A stretch of DNA of 64,000 nt, taken from positions 1 through 64,000 of the forward strand of contig NZ_JAVFJJ010000013.1 in the NCBI RefSeq assembly GCF_030908245.1, read 5' to 3'. The stretch is from Sinomonas sp. ASV322. Its GTDB lineage: Bacteria; Actinomycetota; Actinomycetes; Actinomycetales; Micrococcaceae. The position numbers and the translations under genes are program-made. How positions within the stretch are numbered: position 1 is the stretch's first letter; each line of letters begins with the position of its first letter. This document shows, piece by piece, positions 33,834-42,720 of this stretch. The notes beneath the pieces were generated by a model. It worked only from the letters and a program-made list of their open reading frames with translations. It was not told the origin of the DNA and ran no database searches.

Positions 33834-35144
33834 TCAGACCTTCACGGGCGTCCGGGCGGTCACGGTCTCCGCCACGACGTACGCGATGATCGCGACGACG
33901 AGCCCGCTCACGGCGTCGGAGAACTCTGGAGCGAGCCAGTGCACCGCGCCGCCCGCCGCTGCGCCGACAGCCCACGCGATGAACGCCGTCGGCCGTGCCT
34001 TTGTCACCGCGCGCTCAGCCGAGCGGCGCCACAGGACGATCTGGTCCGCGATGAGCACGCCGCCGAGCGGCGGCACGAAGATGCTCAGGACGATGAGCCA
34101 GTCGAGGAAGTGGTTCCACACTCCCGCGAGCGCGGCGACGACGCCGAGCACGCCGAGGATGAGCGTCATGATCCGCATCTTCGAGCGCGTCAGGTGCGAC
34201 CAGCCGAGCGCGCCGTTGTAGAGGCAGTGCGTGCACACCGAACCGAGGTTCACGAAGACGAAGACCGCCGCGAGCGCGCTCAGGAGCACGCCCTGGCCGT
34301 CCGTGAGTAGTGGCAGGAAGTTGCCGCCGACCTTCTCGGCCCCGGCGATCGCGCCGGCCGCGACGATGACGCCGCCCGTGAGCTGGGCGATGAGGCTCGC
34401 GACGGGAAACGCCGTCGCGGTCGCCAACACGGCCTCGCGGCCGTTCTTGGACCAGCGCGTGAAGTCGGCCGTCATGGTCCCCGAATCGGCGAACGTCGCC
34501 ATGATGAGCGAGACGGCGGCACCGAACGTGAGGGCCCCTCCGCCGACGCCTGCGTACGACGCAATCGCACCCAGGCTGTGGGTCTGCGACGCGATGACGA
34601 CGGCGGTGATCGCCGCGATGATGAAGAGCGGCGCCGCGACGGCGCCGAGCCACGAGAGGGCTCGGATGCCGAGATACGTCACCGCGATGAAGGCGATGCC
34701 CGCAAGGACGACGACGAGCTGTTCGTTCCAGCCGAAGGCCTGGTTCGCCGTCGCTCCCGTCGCGCCCGTGTTGAACGCGAACCAGCCGACGACGATCGTC
34801 GCGAGGAAGCCGGACGCGAGGGTGTAGCCGATCGTGCCGAACGTCTTGGTGGCCTGGAGCGCGAAGCTCTCGCCCGTGCGGCCTGCCCGGTAGCTGAGCA
34901 GGCTCACGTAGACGAACATCACGAGATTGGCCACGACGATCGCCGCGAGCCCTCGCCAGAAGCCGAGGAGGGCGACGACGAGGCCGCCCGGCACAGCGTT
35001 CGTGAGGATCATCGGGAAGCCGAACCACACGGCCGAGACCGTCAGAAGCGACTTGCGCCGGCTCTGGGGGACGGGCTCGTGCTCGAACTCGGACTCGAGC
35101 TCGACGGCATGGGTTTCTTGGGGGGTCTTTTCCTGGGTTGTCAT
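33834..35144 (-). CDS. NCS1-type purine/cytosine permease (436 aa)
   Basis: Twelve-helix transporter of the nucleobase:cation symporter-1 family (CodB-like): LLTVSAVWFGFPMILTNAVPGG, SFALQATKTFGTIGYTLAS, TADFTRWSKNGREAV and QIVLWRR are typical. AAGGA precedes the ATG by 5 nt. It is the last gene of the run AllH-AllF-AllG-permease, separated by 31 bp from the AllG-like gene. It probably imports the nitrogen compound that feeds the pathway (a ureide, oxamate or nucleobase); which one is unknown. Confidence 0.86.
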   Translation of the reverse strand: MTTQEKTPQETHAVELESEFEHEPVPQSRRKSLLTVSAVWFGFPMILTNAVPGGLVVALLGFWRGLAAIVVANLVMFVYVSLLSYRAGRTGESFALQATKTFGTIGYTLASGFLATIVVGWFAFNTGATGATANQAFGWNEQLVVVLAGIAFIAVTYLGIRALSWLGAVAAPLFIIAAITAVVIASQTHSLGAIASYAGVGGGALTFGAAVSLIMATFADSGTMTADFTRWSKNGREAVLATATAFPVASLIAQLTGGVIVAAGAIAGAEKVGGNFLPLLTDGQGVLLSALAAVFVFVNLGSVCTHCLYNGALGWSHLTRSKMRIMTLILGVLGVVAALAGVWNHFLDWLIVLSIFVPPLGGVLIADQIVLWRRSAERAVTKARPTAFIAWAVGAAAGGAVHWLAPEFSDAVSGLVVAIIAYVVAETVTARTPVKV

Positions 35145-35175
35145 GGGTGTCCTTCGGACGGGGGATGGAGGTGGC

Positions 35176-36597
35176 TCACGCGAGCTTGTCCGCGAGGGCG
35201 ACGATCGCCTTCGCGAAGGCCTCGGCGGGCGGATGGGTAATGCCGGCGCCGATCATGCCGATTCCCGCGTCCTTGTGGGCGATCGCGGTGTTGATGATGG
35301 GAAGGATGCCGGTCCCGATGACCTTGCGGACGTCGATGCCGGTGGGCAGGCCCTGGAAGCCGAGGGACGGGATGGTCACGTTCGGGTTCTCGGCGGTCGT
35401 GATCTCGGCCATCTCCTTCGTGTAGGAGACGGCTTCCTCGACCGTTCCGCCCACGAGGGCCACGATGGCGGGAGCAGCGGCCATTGCGAAGCCGCCGAAG
35501 CCGTACGTCTCGGTGATCGCGCTGTCCCCGATGTCGAGGCCCGAGTCCTCGGGCTTGTAGCCCGCGAACATGGGGCCGACGACCTTCTGTGCGGGCCCCG
35601 TGAACCAGTGGTTCCCCGGGAACCCGCTCACGCGGATGCCGAATTCGACGCCGTTGCGCGCCATCGTCGTCACAATGGTAGAACCTTCGATGCCGTGCGC
35701 GGCGTCGAGGGCGGCCTTCGCCGTCGCCATCCACGTCGGGCCGGAGAAGTAGTCCGAGCACGCGATGAACTCGAAGACTTCCTTCTTCTGCTCGGTCGTG
35801 AAGCTCGTCTGGATGAGCGACGGCGCGAGGGCTTGAAGGAGCAGCACGGTGCCGGCGATGTTGCGGTTGTGCGCTTCGTCGCCCATGTGGAGGGCCTGCG
35901 CGAGGAGGAGGCGGAGGTCGACCGGCCCGCCGATCTCCAGGGCCTCCTTGAGCATGGGGCCGAGCACGTCCCGCATCCAGTACAGGCGCGTGAGGACGCT
36001 CTCGTCGTTGGCGCCCATCCGGAGGATCTTGGCGAGCTGTTCGGAGAGGTTCGTGAACGCGACGTTCCCGTGGGTCTCGTTGCGCACGATGTGCATGTAC
36101 ATGGACGCCGACGTCACGCCCGCCATCGAGCCGACGCAATCGTGCTCGTGGCACGGCGAGAACGTGATCTGTCCCGAGGCCGCGACCTTCTCGGCCTCCG
36201 CGAGGTCGGCGGCGAGGCCTTCGAAGACGATCGCGCCGAGCACGGCGCCCTTCATGGGGCCGGACATCCGCTCCCACGTGATGGGCGGGCCAGCGTGGAG
36301 GATCGTCGTCGGCGTCATCCCGGGCACGACGTCGAGCGCGCGCCCAAAGCCGACGAGCATGGGCTGCGCCGTGATGATCCGCTCGACCGCCTCGGCGTTC
36401 GCGGCCTCGATGCGCGCGGCGACGTCGGGCGCCTCGAGCGCGTCGAGGGCCGCGATGACCGTGGGGTCGCCGCCTCCGGGCGGCGTCCAGTCGAGTGTCG
36501 TGACCTTCGTGCCCTGGGCTTCGAGGTCCTCCTCGAACATGGTCAGCCCGACGTTGATGACGTTGAGTTCGCTCCCGAAGAGTTCGGTGATGCTCAT
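35176..36597 (-). CDS. allG: DUF1116 / AllG-like oxamate carbamoyltransferase subunit (473 aa)
   Basis: Homologue of E. coli YlbE, recently tied to oxamate carbamoyltransferase with FdrA and YlbF. Recognisable segments: GPPITWERMSGPMKGAVLGAIVFEG, FSPCHEHDCVGSMAGVTSASM, MGDEAHNRNIAGTVLLLQAL, ARNGVEFGIRVSG and PSLGFQGLPTGIDVRKV. The ATG at 36597 overlaps the AllF stop by 4 nt (ATGA). The biochemical role follows from the E. coli work and the neighbouring carbamate kinase; it is not proven here. Confidence 0.85.
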   Translation of the reverse strand: MSITELFGSELNVINVGLTMFEEDLEAQGTKVTTLDWTPPGGGDPTVIAALDALEAPDVAARIEAANAEAVERIITAQPMLVGFGRALDVVPGMTPTTILHAGPPITWERMSGPMKGAVLGAIVFEGLAADLAEAEKVAASGQITFSPCHEHDCVGSMAGVTSASMYMHIVRNETHGNVAFTNLSEQLAKILRMGANDESVLTRLYWMRDVLGPMLKEALEIGGPVDLRLLLAQALHMGDEAHNRNIAGTVLLLQALAPSLIQTSFTTEQKKEVFEFIACSDYFSGPTWMATAKAALDAAHGIEGSTIVTTMARNGVEFGIRVSGFPGNHWFTGPAQKVVGPMFAGYKPEDSGLDIGDSAITETYGFGGFAMAAAPAIVALVGGTVEEAVSYTKEMAEITTAENPNVTIPSLGFQGLPTGIDVRKVIGTGILPIINTAIAHKDAGIGMIGAGITHPPAEAFAKAIVALADKLA

Positions 36598-38138
36598 GCG
36601 TTGTGCCCCTTCCGGACGATGGCGCGGGCGTACTGGCCCGTCTCGGTGCTGCTGCGGGTGACGGTGACCCCGACGGATTCGAGCGCGGCGATCTGCGCGG
36701 CCGCGTTCGGCGTGTCCCGGTCGGTCCCGAGGACGTAGCCGACGATCTCGAGGTGCCGGCCGGCGTCGGCCGCGATCTTCTTCGCCTCGGTGATGGCCGG
36801 GATCGTCACGCCGACGGGATCCTCGTGCGCGCCGAAGCCGAGCACGAAGTCCATGACGACGGCCGCGACGCTCGGATCCTTGGCCTCCTCGACGAGGCGC
36901 GCGAGGCGCAGCGAAGGATCGATCATGGGGTGCGGACGGCCGTTCGTGAACTCGTCGTCGCCGAAGTCGAGGAACGTGTGGCCCTTGCTCGGGCTGCCTG
37001 CAGCGAGGACGAACGCAGGATCCTTCTGGATGTTGCTCCACACGTCCTCGCCCGCGTCGAGGAGCGCGAACATCGACTCGTCGCACAGCGTCCCGCCGCA
37101 GAAGAGCCCACGGACGTAGCGCTGCTCGGGCGCGAAGCCCGCACGCGCGGCGTCGGCGCGGGCGACGTCGAGCCCCGGCACTGACGCCTCGGGGTCGCCC
37201 GCGAGGCGCACGGCCTGGAGAGCCGCATCCTGGCTGCTCGCGGCGAAGTGCCCGCCGGCCGCCGCGACCGCGGCCTCGGAGCCGCCGATGAAGTAGACCA
37301 CGACCGGCTTGCCAGCCGTGGCGATCTCGGCGAGGACCTTCTTCTCGACCGACGGCGCGGGCGGCTTCGAGACGAGGACGATCGCCTCGGTGCCCGGATC
37401 GGCCGCGAGCGCGCGGATGCCATCGATCATCATGACGCCGCCGACCTGCTCGCTGAGGTCGCGGCCGCCCGTGCCGATGAGCTGCGAGATACCGGCGCCG
37501 AGCGCGTGGATGCGCACGCTGACCTCCTGCGAGCCCGTGCCCGACGCGGCGACGACGCCGATCGTTCCGGGCCGCACGGCGTTCGCGAAGCACAGGCCGA
37601 CGTTGTTGATGATCGCGGTCCCGCAGTCGGGGCCCATCATGAGGAGTCCCTTCTCGTGGGCGAGGGCCTTGAGCGCCACCTCGTCCTCGACGGGCACGTT
37701 GTCGCTGAAGAGCATGACGTGCAGGCCGTTCTCGAGGGCCTTGCGCGCCTCGCGCGCGGCGTACGCGCCGTTGACCGCGATCACGGCGAGGTTTGCGCCG
37801 TCGTTGGCCTGCGCCGCCGTCGTGATCGTGCGGTAGGTGACATCCGCGGCGCCGCCGGCGGGGGCCTTGCGGACGAGCAGCTCCTCGATCGCGGGCACGA
37901 GCTCCTCGGGCGCGACGCCGGCCTCGGCATCGACGACGATCATGAGATCGCCGTTGGTCGCGGCCTCGAGCTCGGGAGCGAGCAGCCCGACGCTCTTGAG
38001 GACCTCCTTGTTCTTCTCCGTGCCCATCGCGACGAACGCCTGGCTGACTCCGGCGATCGCGTTCGCCTTCGTCGAGATCGACATCAGGGAGACCGAGTCG
38101 ATATAGGTGTTCTTCTTGACCAATGCGGTGACGCTCAC
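36594..38138 (-). CDS. allF: FdrA/AllF-like acyl-CoA-synthetase-fold protein (514 aa)
   Basis: FdrA family, succinyl-CoA-synthetase-like fold: CoA-binding type segments MMGPDCGTAIINNVGLCFAN, GVVAASGTGSQEVSVRIHALGAGISQLIGTGGRDLS and the second ligase-like domain with FCGGTLCDESMFALL. The start is GTG 38138, giving V-S-V-T-A-L-V-K-K, overlapping the AllH stop (GTGA). Together with the DUF1116 and DUF2877 proteins it should form the oxamate carbamoyltransferase complex yielding carbamoyl phosphate and oxamate from oxalurate. Confidence 0.87.
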   Translation of the reverse strand: MSVTALVKKNTYIDSVSLMSISTKANAIAGVSQAFVAMGTEKNKEVLKSVGLLAPELEAATNGDLMIVVDAEAGVAPEELVPAIEELLVRKAPAGGAADVTYRTITTAAQANDGANLAVIAVNGAYAAREARKALENGLHVMLFSDNVPVEDEVALKALAHEKGLLMMGPDCGTAIINNVGLCFANAVRPGTIGVVAASGTGSQEVSVRIHALGAGISQLIGTGGRDLSEQVGGVMMIDGIRALAADPGTEAIVLVSKPPAPSVEKKVLAEIATAGKPVVVYFIGGSEAAVAAAGGHFAASSQDAALQAVRLAGDPEASVPGLDVARADAARAGFAPEQRYVRGLFCGGTLCDESMFALLDAGEDVWSNIQKDPAFVLAAGSPSKGHTFLDFGDDEFTNGRPHPMIDPSLRLARLVEEAKDPSVAAVVMDFVLGFGAHEDPVGVTIPAITEAKKIAADAGRHLEIVGYVLGTDRDTPNAAAQIAALESVGVTVTRSSTETGQYARAIVRKGHNA

Positions 38139-39067
38139 ATGGAACCTCTCAGTTCGTTTTCCAAGCGGAGCCCGGCCACGAGGCCGGACAGGATGTCGGT
38201 CCCGGACGTGTGGCCGATGCTCAGCACTCGGTCTACCGGGGTCCGAAGATGCTCGGCGAACCGCGCGTCGTCCCCGTGCGGGGCGGCGAACACGCGGTTC
38301 AGGATGCCGAGCAGGCTTTCGCGCGCGCGGCCGGCGACGGCTTCTTCGAGCGTCGCGCGGCTCACGAGGGTCGTGTGGTCGGGGCACGCGTCGAGGACGG
38401 CGCGGATGGCGCGGCCGACGGCGACGAGGCGGCTTCCCGGCACAGCGGCGACGAGGGCGAGCCCCACCATGAAGTCGTCGCCGGCCGGGGTGAGGCCCGG
38501 GCCCAGGCCGAGGAGGCTTCGAGCGGCGAGGCTGGCGGCGCCGTCGTCGTTCGCGCGGACCGCCTGGGTGAGCCGCTCGCATCCGGCCCGCAGCCGCCGG
38601 CCGAGCTCGGCCTCGATCGGCGAGGCGTCGGCTCGCGGGGGCACGACTCCCCCGGGCACGCCGCGCGCGTCGAGAAGGCCCTCAAGCGCCGCCGTTCGGC
38701 GGGCGAGGAGGTCGGTGGCCACCGCGGCAGCCGAAGACACAGTGGCATGCCATTTCTGACAATGACGCAGATCGAGGGCAATGCCCGGGGCGCCTTCGAC
38801 GGCGATGTGGCCGGAGTCAAGGACGACGACGGCGCCCACCTCGACCCCGAGGCGGCGCCAGTCCGCGACGTCCGTCCGGACGCTCCACGGAGCATCGTCG
38901 AGGCCCTCCGACGACAGTGCCACGAGCCTGTCCGCGGCGAGAACGTTGAGAACGCGGCGGAAGACCGAGTGGACGGGGCCTGTCATCGGCGCCTTGTCGA
39001 GCGCGGACGCGAGGCGGGCATCCAGGGACAAGGCTCGGCACACAGGTGCCCTGAGCTGTGTGGCCAT
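38135..39067 (-). CDS. allH: DUF2877 / AllH-like protein (310 aa)
   Basis: Homologue of E. coli YlbF. The diagnostic DUF2877 segment SLLGLGPGLTPAGDDFMVGLALVAAVPG is present, and a C-terminal VLSIGHTSGTDILSGLVAGLRL. ATG 39067 is chosen for its AGGAGG immediately upstream (short 3-nt spacing) and because it gives normal family length; the open frame extends upstream over the promoter region. First gene of the minus-strand run; the carbamate kinase gene diverges from it. Confidence 0.82.
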   Translation of the reverse strand: MATQLRAPVCRALSLDARLASALDKAPMTGPVHSVFRRVLNVLAADRLVALSSEGLDDAPWSVRTDVADWRRLGVEVGAVVVLDSGHIAVEGAPGIALDLRHCQKWHATVSSAAAVATDLLARRTAALEGLLDARGVPGGVVPPRADASPIEAELGRRLRAGCERLTQAVRANDDGAASLAARSLLGLGPGLTPAGDDFMVGLALVAAVPGSRLVAVGRAIRAVLDACPDHTTLVSRATLEEAVAGRARESLLGILNRVFAAPHGDDARFAEHLRTPVDRVLSIGHTSGTDILSGLVAGLRLENELRGSM

Positions 39068-39135
39068 CGCCCTCCTCACGACGCGAATGCCGCTGATGCG
39101 GCCGGGACGGCGAAGGTTCCATTCCCTCGAAAAAG

Positions 39136-39143
39136 GTATACCA
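39136..39143. promoter_or_regulatory. GGTATACC palindrome between allH and carbamate kinase
   Basis: Perfect 8-bp palindrome in the 115-bp divergent region. It resembles GntR/FadR-type half-sites (GGT-ACC), so it may be an operator controlling both transcripts. No regulator gene is adjacent. Confidence 0.4.
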
Positions 39144-39182
39144 TCTAAGCGATCCGGTACAGGGACATCGAAGGAGACACCC

Positions 39183-40112
39183 ATGCGAGTTGTTGTGGCG
39201 CTCGGCGGCAACGCCCTCGCCCGCCGCGGTGAGCCGATGACGGCCGACCGCCTGCGCGCGAACGTCAAGGCGACCTGCCAGGCCCTCGCGGGCCTCGCCC
39301 GCGAGCACGAGCTCGTCATCACCCACGGCAACGGGCCGCAGGTCGGCCTCTTGGCGCTGCAGAACCTCGCCTACCAGGACGTCGCCGCGTACCCGCTCGA
39401 CATCCTCGGCGCCGAGACGCAGGGCATGATCGGCTACGTCGTCCAGCAGGAGCTCACCAACGCGCTCGCCGGGGACCGCGAGGTCGCGGCCGTCATCACG
39501 ACGACGGTCGTCAGCGAAGACGATCCCGCGTTCGAGCGGCCCACGAAGCTCATCGGCCCGCAGTACTCGGCGCAGGACGCGGCCGAGGCCGCCGCCGAAT
39601 ACCGCTGGACGATCGCGAAGGACGGCAAGGCGTTCCGCCGAGTCGTCCCCTCCCCCGACCCGGTGCGCATCGTCCAGACGCCGCTCGTCCGGCTGCTCCT
39701 GGAGAACGGGCTGCTCGTCGTGTGCGTCGGCGGTGGCGGCGTTCCGGTCAAGACCGACAACAAGGGCCGGCAGACTGGGATGCAGGCCGTCGTCGACAAG
39801 GACCTCGCGAGCGCGGCCCTCGCCGCCGAGCTCGAGGCGGACACGCTCATCATGCTCACCGACGGCGACTACGTGAGCGAAAACTGGGGCACGCCCGAGC
39901 AGCGCGACATCCTCACGGCCTCCCCCGAGGCGATCTCGCAGCTCGCCTTCGCCGAGGGCTCGATGCAGCCGAAGGTCGACGCCGCGATCCGCGTTGCGAA
40001 GGCGGGCGGCCGCGCCCTCATCGGCCCGCTCGACCGCCTCGACGACCTCCTCGCGCGCAAGGTCGGCACCGAGATCCGGCCAGACGTCGCCGAGGGGATC
40101 GTGTACGTCTGA
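39183..40112 (+). CDS. arcC: Carbamate kinase (309 aa)
   Basis: Makes ATP from carbamoyl phosphate and ADP. Amino acid kinase fold with MRVVVALGGNALARRG, VITHGNGPQVGLLALQN, DILGAETQGMIGY and the nucleotide segment VVDKDLASAALAAEL...LIMLTDGDYV. AAGGAG precedes the ATG by 6 nt. Since it diverges from the AllHFG-like genes and no arginine deiminase or ornithine carbamoyltransferase gene lies here, it most likely serves oxalurate or allantoin-type catabolism, like E. coli AllK (YbcF), rather than the ADI pathway. Confidence 0.92.
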   Translation: MRVVVALGGNALARRGEPMTADRLRANVKATCQALAGLAREHELVITHGNGPQVGLLALQNLAYQDVAAYPLDILGAETQGMIGYVVQQELTNALAGDREVAAVITTTVVSEDDPAFERPTKLIGPQYSAQDAAEAAAEYRWTIAKDGKAFRRVVPSPDPVRIVQTPLVRLLLENGLLVVCVGGGGVPVKTDNKGRQTGMQAVVDKDLASAALAAELEADTLIMLTDGDYVSENWGTPEQRDILTASPEAISQLAFAEGSMQPKVDAAIRVAKAGGRALIGPLDRLDDLLARKVGTEIRPDVAEGIVYV

Positions 40113-40171
40113 TGCCCTGATGGGGGCGGCCAAGGCCCCCGAAACCGGGGGCATTCGTCGCTGGAGACCTC

Positions 40172-40230
40172 TGTGGCCGAGAAGACGGACCGAGGACGTC
40201 TTCCCGGCCACAAGGCGTCTTCCGGCAGCC
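40172..40230. repeat. Dispersed palindromic repeat, copy C
   Basis: TGTGGCCGAGAAGACG (40172-40187) and CGTCTTCCCGGCCACA (40197-40212) form a 16-bp stem with one mismatch and a 9-nt loop, followed by the GGCGTCTTCCGGCAG tail. It is the best preserved of the three copies and abuts the truncated phosphotransferase. Confidence 0.8.
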
Positions 40231-40737
40231 CCACAGGCCTGCGATGCGTCCGCGGCACCGGAGGCGGGCCAGCACAGCTGGTTCCGCGGCGCCCCGCCCG
40301 CCCATTACGACGACGAAACTCGCCGCTGCCTGCGAGCCCTTGAGGGACGCGTCGACATCGTGGGGGCCTCGGCCGTCTGGGACGCCGCGGTCGGGGCCGA
40401 TTGGGCCGGCGACCCGGTGTGGTTCCACGGCGACATCGCGGCGGGAAACCTGCTCGTGGCAGACGGCGCGCTCGCGGCCGTGATTGACTTCGGTTCGTGT
40501 GGGGTCGGCGATCCGGCCTGCGATCTTGTCATCGCCTGGACGATGTTCACGGGCGAGAGCCGAGAGGCATTCCGGCAGGCAGCCGCTCAGGACGATGCGA
40601 TGTGGGCCCGGGCCCGCGGCTGGGCGCTCTGGAAGGCACTGCTGGGCCTCGCCGCATCCGACGGCAAGGACCCCCACGATGCCTCGAACCACCGGATCAT
40701 TGCCGACGTGATCGAGGAGTACTCCAGGACGCGCTGA
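40231..40737 (+). pseudogene. Truncated aminoglycoside phosphotransferase (APH) family gene
   Basis: Only the C-terminal lobe of an APH/choline-kinase-fold protein remains: GQHSWFRGAPPAHYDDETRR, then the catalytic PVWFHGDIAAGNLLV loop and AVIDFGSCGVGDPACDLVIAW metal-binding motif, then RARGWALWKALLGLA. Roughly the first 150-160 residues, including the ATP-binding N-lobe, are missing. No suitable start codon or ribosome site lies in frame near the homology; the frame simply runs in from carbamate kinase. The break coincides with copy C of the dispersed palindrome. Confidence 0.75.
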
Positions 40738-40764
40738 GAACCACGCCGGTCCTCCGAGCGCCGC

Positions 40765-41250
40765 TTACCCTTGCTGGCGGCCCGGCTCGCGCCGGCGCCA
40801 CTTGGGAAGGTTCGCGATGATCTCGGCGGCGCCCTTCGCAGCACGCTCGACCGTCCGCTCGACCGTGCGCTGGAGCTGCTGCGGCCGAGTCTCGCCGTCG
40901 TCGCCGCCGGGCACGGAAGCCGCGTAGGCCGCCGCGGGGACTCCCCCGGCCACCGCCGCGGGCGCACCCGCGACCTCGACGGCGGGAGGCGCCGTCGTAC
41001 GCAGCGAGGTCAGCCAGCCGCCCACCTCGGCGAGGGGCTCGAGCCGCAGCCCGTAGAAGCGCTTCTGGCCCTGGGCGCGCGTTGTGACGAGGCCCGCGTC
41101 GCGCAGAACCCTGAGGTGCTTCGACACCGTGGGCTGGCTCGCGTCGAGGGCATCGACGAGTTCGCCCACCGCCTTGTCGCCGGCGCGCAGCTCCTGGAGG
41201 ATGTCCCTCCGGGTCTGATCCGCGATGACGGCGAAGATGTCTGTCACCAT
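40765..41250 (-). CDS. ArsR-type HTH regulator (161 aa)
   Basis: N-terminal winged helix: IFAVIADQTRRDILQEL, AVGELVDALDASQPTVSKHLRVLRDAGLVTTRAQGQKRFYGL. There is no ELCVCDL metal site, so metal sensing is not indicated; it fits the group linked to SRPBCC or envelope genes. An Ala/Val/Gly-rich linker and a basic tail follow. TAGTCT lies at 41257-41262 (minus), 6 nt upstream, so the mRNA is probably leaderless. The target is unknown. Confidence 0.85.
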   Translation of the reverse strand: MVTDIFAVIADQTRRDILQELRAGDKAVGELVDALDASQPTVSKHLRVLRDAGLVTTRAQGQKRFYGLRLEPLAEVGGWLTSLRTTAPPAVEVAGAPAAVAGGVPAAAYAASVPGGDDGETRPQQLQRTVERTVERAAKGAAEIIANLPKWRRREPGRQQG

Positions 41251-41336
41251 GCTTCCAGACTACCGACCCTGCGCGCCGAGCGCGCCCCGCCGTCCAGCCG
41301 CTGAGCCGGATCCGGGGCAAGTGAGACCGTACTCGC

Positions 41337-42614
41337 TCAGTCGAACCATGGGTCGAGTCCGTGGAGCGGGAAGGCCTCCTTGCGCGTCGCCATGATGGCG
41401 CGGTCGACGGCGTCGTTCGGGTTGAAGCCGACGTCCCACGAGCGCCACCAGATGTCGGCGTCGTCGCCCATCGTCTCGGGCGGTGTCTCGCCCGGACCGA
41501 GCCGCTCGGGGAAGGCCGCAAGCACGTAGTCGCGCCACGCGGCCGGGGTCTCCGTGCGCAGGGGAATGGGGTGGCCCGCGGCGACGCCGACGAGATGCGT
41601 CCATACGCGCGGGACGACGCGGACGACGTCGTACCCTCCCCCGCCCGTCGCAAGCCACCGGTCGTCGCAGTGACGCGCGGCGAGGCGCGAGATCGTGAGC
41701 GCGGCCTCGCGCTGAGCGTCGACGCTCGTGCGGAGGTTCGTGAGGGGGTCGAGGGCATGCGAATCGCAGCCGTGCTGACTCACGATGGCGTCCGGCCGGA
41801 ACGCCTCGACGAGCGGCGGGACGATCGCATGGAACGCGCGCAGCCACCCGGCGTCGCCCGTTCGCGCGGGAAGCGCGACGTTGACGGCCGCGCCCAGCGC
41901 ATCCGGGCCGCCCACCTCGTGGGCGAATCCGGTTCCCGGGAAGAGGGTGAGCCCGCTCTCGTGGAGCGAAATGGTCAGGACGCGCGGGTCGTTCCAGAAG
42001 ATCGACTGGGTGCCGTCTCCGTGGTGCGCGTCCGTGTCGATATACACGACGCGAGAGAGCCCGCCGTCGAGGAGCCGCCGGATGGCGAGCGCGGCGTCGT
42101 TGTAGATGCAGAAGCCGCTCGCGTGGTCGGCCGCGGCGTGATGCATTCCGCCCGCGAAGTTGACGGCGTGCTGGGCGCGGCCCGCGAGGATCGCGTCCGC
42201 GGCCTCGAGGGACCCGCCCGCGATCCTGGCGCTCGCCTCGTGCATGCCCGCGAAGGCGGGATCGTCCTCGGTCCCGAGGCCGCGCTCGGGCGCCGGGTCC
42301 GTCGGGTCCTCGCTCACGCGGCGCACCTCGGCGATGTAGTCGCGCGTGTGGACCATGGCGAGTTCGTCGTCGCTCGCCTCGCGAGGGTCGACGACGACGA
42401 CGCGCGGCAGGGCGAACAGCCCCAGTTCCTCGCACAGCCGCGCTGTCATCGCGAGCCGGCCGGGATGCATGGGGTGACTCGCGCCGAAGTCGTAGGCGAG
42501 GAGCGCCTCGCCCCACGCGACCTGTGTCGCGTACTCGATGCGCCGGATGTTCTGCGGGGCCCGCGAATCGGCCGACGCTTCCGGGCTCGGCGGCGTCGGT
42601 GCGGCGTCGGACAT
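41337..42614 (-). CDS. acuC: Acetoin utilization protein AcuC / class I histone deacetylase-like (425 aa)
   Basis: Zinc-dependent deacetylase fold, probably acting on acetyl-lysine of proteins such as acetyl-CoA synthetase. Visible: HPMHPGRLAMT, FAGGMHHAAADHASGFCIYNDAALAI (active-site His pair), VVYIDTDAHHGDGTQ (zinc ligands), SLHESGLTLFPGTG and LATGGGGYDVVRVVPR. A TAGCCT box at 42621-42626, 6 nt before the ATG, indicates a leaderless start. Stand-alone. Confidence 0.9.
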   Translation of the reverse strand: MSDAAPTPPSPEASADSRAPQNIRRIEYATQVAWGEALLAYDFGASHPMHPGRLAMTARLCEELGLFALPRVVVVDPREASDDELAMVHTRDYIAEVRRVSEDPTDPAPERGLGTEDDPAFAGMHEASARIAGGSLEAADAILAGRAQHAVNFAGGMHHAAADHASGFCIYNDAALAIRRLLDGGLSRVVYIDTDAHHGDGTQSIFWNDPRVLTISLHESGLTLFPGTGFAHEVGGPDALGAAVNVALPARTGDAGWLRAFHAIVPPLVEAFRPDAIVSQHGCDSHALDPLTNLRTSVDAQREAALTISRLAARHCDDRWLATGGGGYDVVRVVPRVWTHLVGVAAGHPIPLRTETPAAWRDYVLAAFPERLGPGETPPETMGDDADIWWRSWDVGFNPNDAVDRAIMATRKEAFPLHGLDPWFD

Positions 42615-42720
42615 ACGCTCAGGCTACCCGACGCTCATGATTTACTGGTCCGGTACGGCCATCGGCCGCTCCGGCACAGCCAAAGGTCGAAAAGCAAGCC
42701 CGGCACGAGGGACGGTTTAA

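Noticed and set aside
37596-38582. Extension of the AllF frame upstream of 38138
   Set aside because: It runs through the allH gene in another frame and is low-complexity; the GTGA overlap gives a proper start.
39183-40112. Carbamate kinase as part of the arginine deiminase pathway
   Set aside because: No arcA or arcB lies nearby, whereas the divergent AllHFG-like genes supply a different carbamoyl phosphate source.
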